Below, piece after piece: positions 62,076 through 64,000 of a DNA stretch of 64,000 nucleotides. Position numbers and translations under genes: made by a program. Within the stretch, counting starts at the first letter, position 1. Every line of letters begins with the position of its first letter. Under the pieces are notes generated by a model. That model was not told the origin of the DNA. It saw only the letters and a list, made by a program, of their open reading frames with translations, and ran no database searches. The stretch is from Chryseobacterium carnipullorum (GTDB lineage: Bacteria; Bacteroidota; Bacteroidia; Flavobacteriales; Weeksellaceae): assembly GCF_900142785.1 (NCBI RefSeq), contig NZ_FRCD01000016.1, positions 1 through 64,000 on the forward strand. The letters are read 5' to 3'.

Positions 62076-63098
62076 TTATTTGATCTGAACTTCATAGATT
62101 TTTGGCCAGTTTTTACCGGTTACAAGCATATTGTCGCCTTTGAAAGTAATTCCGTTCAATACGTCATCACTTCCTTTGGTATTCTGTTTCGCAATATCTG
62201 TAAAGTCAAATGTTCCTACGACTTCTCCCGTTGCAGGATTGATCTTTAATACCACAGGTTTTTGCCATACATTGGCATAAATGAATCCGTTGTGGTATTC
62301 AAGTTCGTTCAGTTGGTCATAAATTTGTGAACTTCCTGCTACTGCTACGTATTTGATCAGTTTTGAAGGGTTGTTGGCGTCCAGGAAATACAAAAGCTTG
62401 CTTCCGTCTGATGCAATGAGGTTTTTCCCATCGTAAGTAAGTCCCCAACCTTCGCCTAAAACGTTTGGATAAGCGAATTCAGAAAGGAGTTTAAGAGTGC
62501 TTTTATCATAAATATACCCTTTTTTACTGTGCCATGTCAGCTGGTACACTTTATCTCCCACGATCGTACTTCCTTCAGAGAAATCTTCCTGTGCCTGTTT
62601 TGTAGAGGCCAACGGAGTTGTGGTCCCTAAAGTATATTTCAGAATCTGGGAAGAGCCGTTCTGTCCGTCACTTTCGTAAATGGTATTTCCTTCGATCTGG
62701 AACCCCTGTACAAAATTCTTCGGATCGTGCGGGTATTCTGCGATGATCTGGTAGGCTATATTTTTCTCAGGATTTTTTGCAAATACATTAATGGTCGCAT
62801 CCTGATTCAGAGTTTTTCCTCCTTTTGTTTTAATGTTAAAAGTAACGGCATTGTCGCCTAACGTAAAGAATTTAGGATCAACTGTTAAATTTGAAGTTTC
62901 TTTGTCTCCAAAGCTGATGCTGATACTTTCTGCATTTTCCGTTACCTCTTTTGGAAGTTCAAGTTGATCACCGAAATGATATCCTTTTTCTACCATTGTA
63001 TTATTATATTCATTCAGCGTGTTCAGGATCTTTTCATCTTTATTACAAGACGCCAGCATCAAAACCACCGCTAAACCTACTATGATATTCTTTTTCAT
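62076..63098 (-). CDS. Glutaminyl-peptide cyclotransferase-like lipoprotein (copy 2)
   Basis: A 340-residue paralogue (signal ending LMLASC) with the same layout: Ig-like segment, then propeller with FVQGFQIEGNTIYESDGQNG, LTYDGKNLIASDGSKLLYFLD and LNELEYHNGFIYANVWQKP. About 70% identity to copy 1 by eye, with a recent tandem duplication the simplest explanation. It is separated from copy 1 by a hairpin and an intergenic stretch of about 100 bases. Confidence 0.82.
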   Translation of the reverse strand: MKKNIIVGLAVVLMLASCNKDEKILNTLNEYNNTMVEKGYHFGDQLELPKEVTENAESISISFGDKETSNLTVDPKFFTLGDNAVTFNIKTKGGKTLNQDATINVFAKNPEKNIAYQIIAEYPHDPKNFVQGFQIEGNTIYESDGQNGSSQILKYTLGTTTPLASTKQAQEDFSEGSTIVGDKVYQLTWHSKKGYIYDKSTLKLLSEFAYPNVLGEGWGLTYDGKNLIASDGSKLLYFLDANNPSKLIKYVAVAGSSQIYDQLNELEYHNGFIYANVWQKPVVLKINPATGEVVGTFDFTDIAKQNTKGSDDVLNGITFKGDNMLVTGKNWPKIYEVQIK

Positions 63099-63133
63099 TT
63101 AATTTCTAAATATTTCCCCAAAAATAGCAAAAT

Positions 63134-63511
63134 TTATTCCGTATTGCCAACATTATCCACGGGCTGACCAAATTGTAACAGATAACCGTTGTTATCATAG
63201 ACCGCAAACTCTCTCATTTCCCATTCAAAAGTTTCAATTTCGTAACAGACTTTTGCTTTTGTTTTAAGATCTTCCCAAAGTTCATCAACATTGTCTACAT
63301 TGAAATACAATGAGCCTGTAAAGCCTATTCCATTGGGTTTTTCATAGTCGTTTTGCGAAAGCATGATCATTACCTCATCCTTCTTAAGCGATGCCCATTG
63401 CCATTCATCATTTCTTCCGATTAAATTAAAGCCGAGAATCCGGGTGTAAAACCCTATTGTTTCATCTATATTTTCTGTCCAGAGTATGGGGCGGAGTGCT
63501 GTAAATGTCAT
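63134..63511 (-). CDS. VOC-family (glyoxalase/dioxygenase fold) protein
   Basis: A 125-residue protein of the vicinal oxygen chelate fold: FTALRPILWTENIDETIGFYTRILGFN at the start, GSLYFNVDNVDELWEDLKTKAKV and EMREFAVYDNNGYLLQFGQPV at the end. Such proteins include glyoxalases and antibiotic-binding proteins; activity is not assignable. Its ATG overlaps the stop of the acetyltransferase gene by four bases (ATGA), so the two are translationally coupled. Confidence 0.9.
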   Translation of the reverse strand: MTFTALRPILWTENIDETIGFYTRILGFNLIGRNDEWQWASLKKDEVMIMLSQNDYEKPNGIGFTGSLYFNVDNVDELWEDLKTKAKVCYEIETFEWEMREFAVYDNNGYLLQFGQPVDNVGNTE

Positions 63512-64000
63512 ACTTTCCAGGATTTAAAATTACTTTTACTGATCTTCATATTAATGGAAAGCCAAAGTTCGTCATCGATGCTGACTTGGTTCATCACATC
63601 GGGATCAATTTCAAAACCTACTTTTTTGTAGCATTCGATGGCTCCGGTATTCCAGTCGTACACATTAAGTTCTGCTGTTTCTCTCTCAAAGGTATTGAAG
63701 CCATATTGCAGCAATTCCAGTACCGTTTTCTTTCCGTAACCTTTTCCTCTGTTGTTTTCGTCCCAGATCAGGATTCTCCCGAGCAGAAAAGTATTTTCTT
63801 TTAAAAAAATCTGAGCGTGGCCAATAGCACTTTGTTCGGTTTTATCAAAAATCCTGAACATGAATCTGTTTTCGTTGTCAAGATCATTTTCCAGCTGTTC
63901 TCTGGTCAGTGGAAAATGGTAAGCAGGGCCGGCAAACTGAAGAAGTGCTCTTTTGTCTTTTATTTTGGATATCAGCTCTGGAGCATCTTCGGTTTTAAAA
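63508..64000 (-). CDS. GNAT-family N-acetyltransferase, 5' end beyond the window
   Basis: Gcn5-related acetyltransferase; at least 163 residues are visible. The reading frame stays open to the window edge and encodes LLQFAGPAYHFPLTREQL ahead of the first ATG at 63861, which is a normal internal GNAT segment. The gene therefore starts outside the window, and the ATG at 63861 is not its start. The acetyl-CoA motif NNRGKGYGKKTVLELLQYGF and the NVYDWNTGAIECYKKVGF end are clear. The substrate is unknown. Coupled to the VOC gene by an overlapping ATGA. Confidence 0.93.
   Translation of the reverse strand, partial: FKTEDAPELISKIKDKRALLQFAGPAYHFPLTREQLENDLDNENRFMFRIFDKTEQSAIGHAQIFLKENTFLLGRILIWDENNRGKGYGKKTVLELLQYGFNTFERETAELNVYDWNTGAIECYKKVGFEIDPDVMNQVSIDDELWLSINMKISKSNFKSWKV

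Noticed and set aside
63508..63861. Complete 117-residue acetyltransferase starting at 63861
   Set aside because: The frame continues upstream to the window edge with typical GNAT sequence, so this ATG is internal and the gene is cut by the window.

Overview
The window looks like chromosomal DNA from a flavobacterium of the Chryseobacterium type (Bacteroidota, Weeksellaceae). The grounds are low GC, genes without Shine-Dalgarno leaders, several TAnnTTTG -7 boxes, SusC/SusD proteins, many short secreted or lipoprotein genes beginning MKK, long-form urocanase, single-chain PurL, and a class A beta-lactamase of the kind found in this genus. The genus is inferred, not proven. I see no rRNA, tRNA, CRISPR array, prophage or classical insertion sequence.

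Layout. 0.2-6.7 kb: MBL hydrolases, an aldo/keto reductase with an AraC regulator, and small secreted proteins. 6.9-11.4 kb: an S41 protease, then two tandem paralogous modules, each an ECF sigma factor plus a membrane protein. Between the modules lies an unexplained ECF-like promoter followed by a terminator. 11.6-17 kb: GapN, a secreted thiol peroxidase, a TonB-plug protein, an XRE regulator and a DUF6261 protein. 17-22 kb: an accessory-looking patch with a G-rich leader, an AT-rich PIN-like nuclease gene, a secreted protein, a duplicated 3' end of hutU, a gene of unknown function, and intact hutU. 22.0-22.9 kb: a two-ended repeat element in two tandem copies; one encloses a DUF559 (Vsr-like) nuclease gene and the other is empty. 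A solo end lies at 24.8 kb. 23-36 kb: mostly core genes (dehydrogenases, pcm, a class A beta-lactamase, hydroxybutyryl-CoA dehydrogenase, pheT, dnaN, a DgkA-type kinase, a barstar-like protein). 36-46 kb: purL, a serine hydrolase with a C-terminal glycogen-binding-like domain, a WG-repeat protein, purB, and an AraC regulator with an iron alcohol dehydrogenase. 46-48 kb: two GG-leader peptide genes (one interrupted by a stop codon) and two paralogous secreted proteins. 48-57.4 kb: a polysaccharide utilisation locus read on the minus strand as susC-susD-GH144-esterase-GH3, which the enzyme pairing suggests is for beta-1,2-glucan. Its terminal GH3 gene has a simple-sequence repeat at each end. 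57.7-64 kb: DUF4197, DUF493, an ArsC-like protein, a deoxynucleoside kinase, two tandem glutaminyl-cyclotransferase-like lipoproteins, a VOC protein, and a GNAT acetyltransferase cut by the window edge.

The best candidates for something undescribed are the DUF559 nuclease element with its left and right palindromic ends and empty sibling (22,028-22,866), the promoter-terminator pair between the two sigma modules (9,680-9,922), and the duplicated hutU end with mostly synonymous differences (19,250-19,375). All identifications come from reading the sequence; no database search was run.
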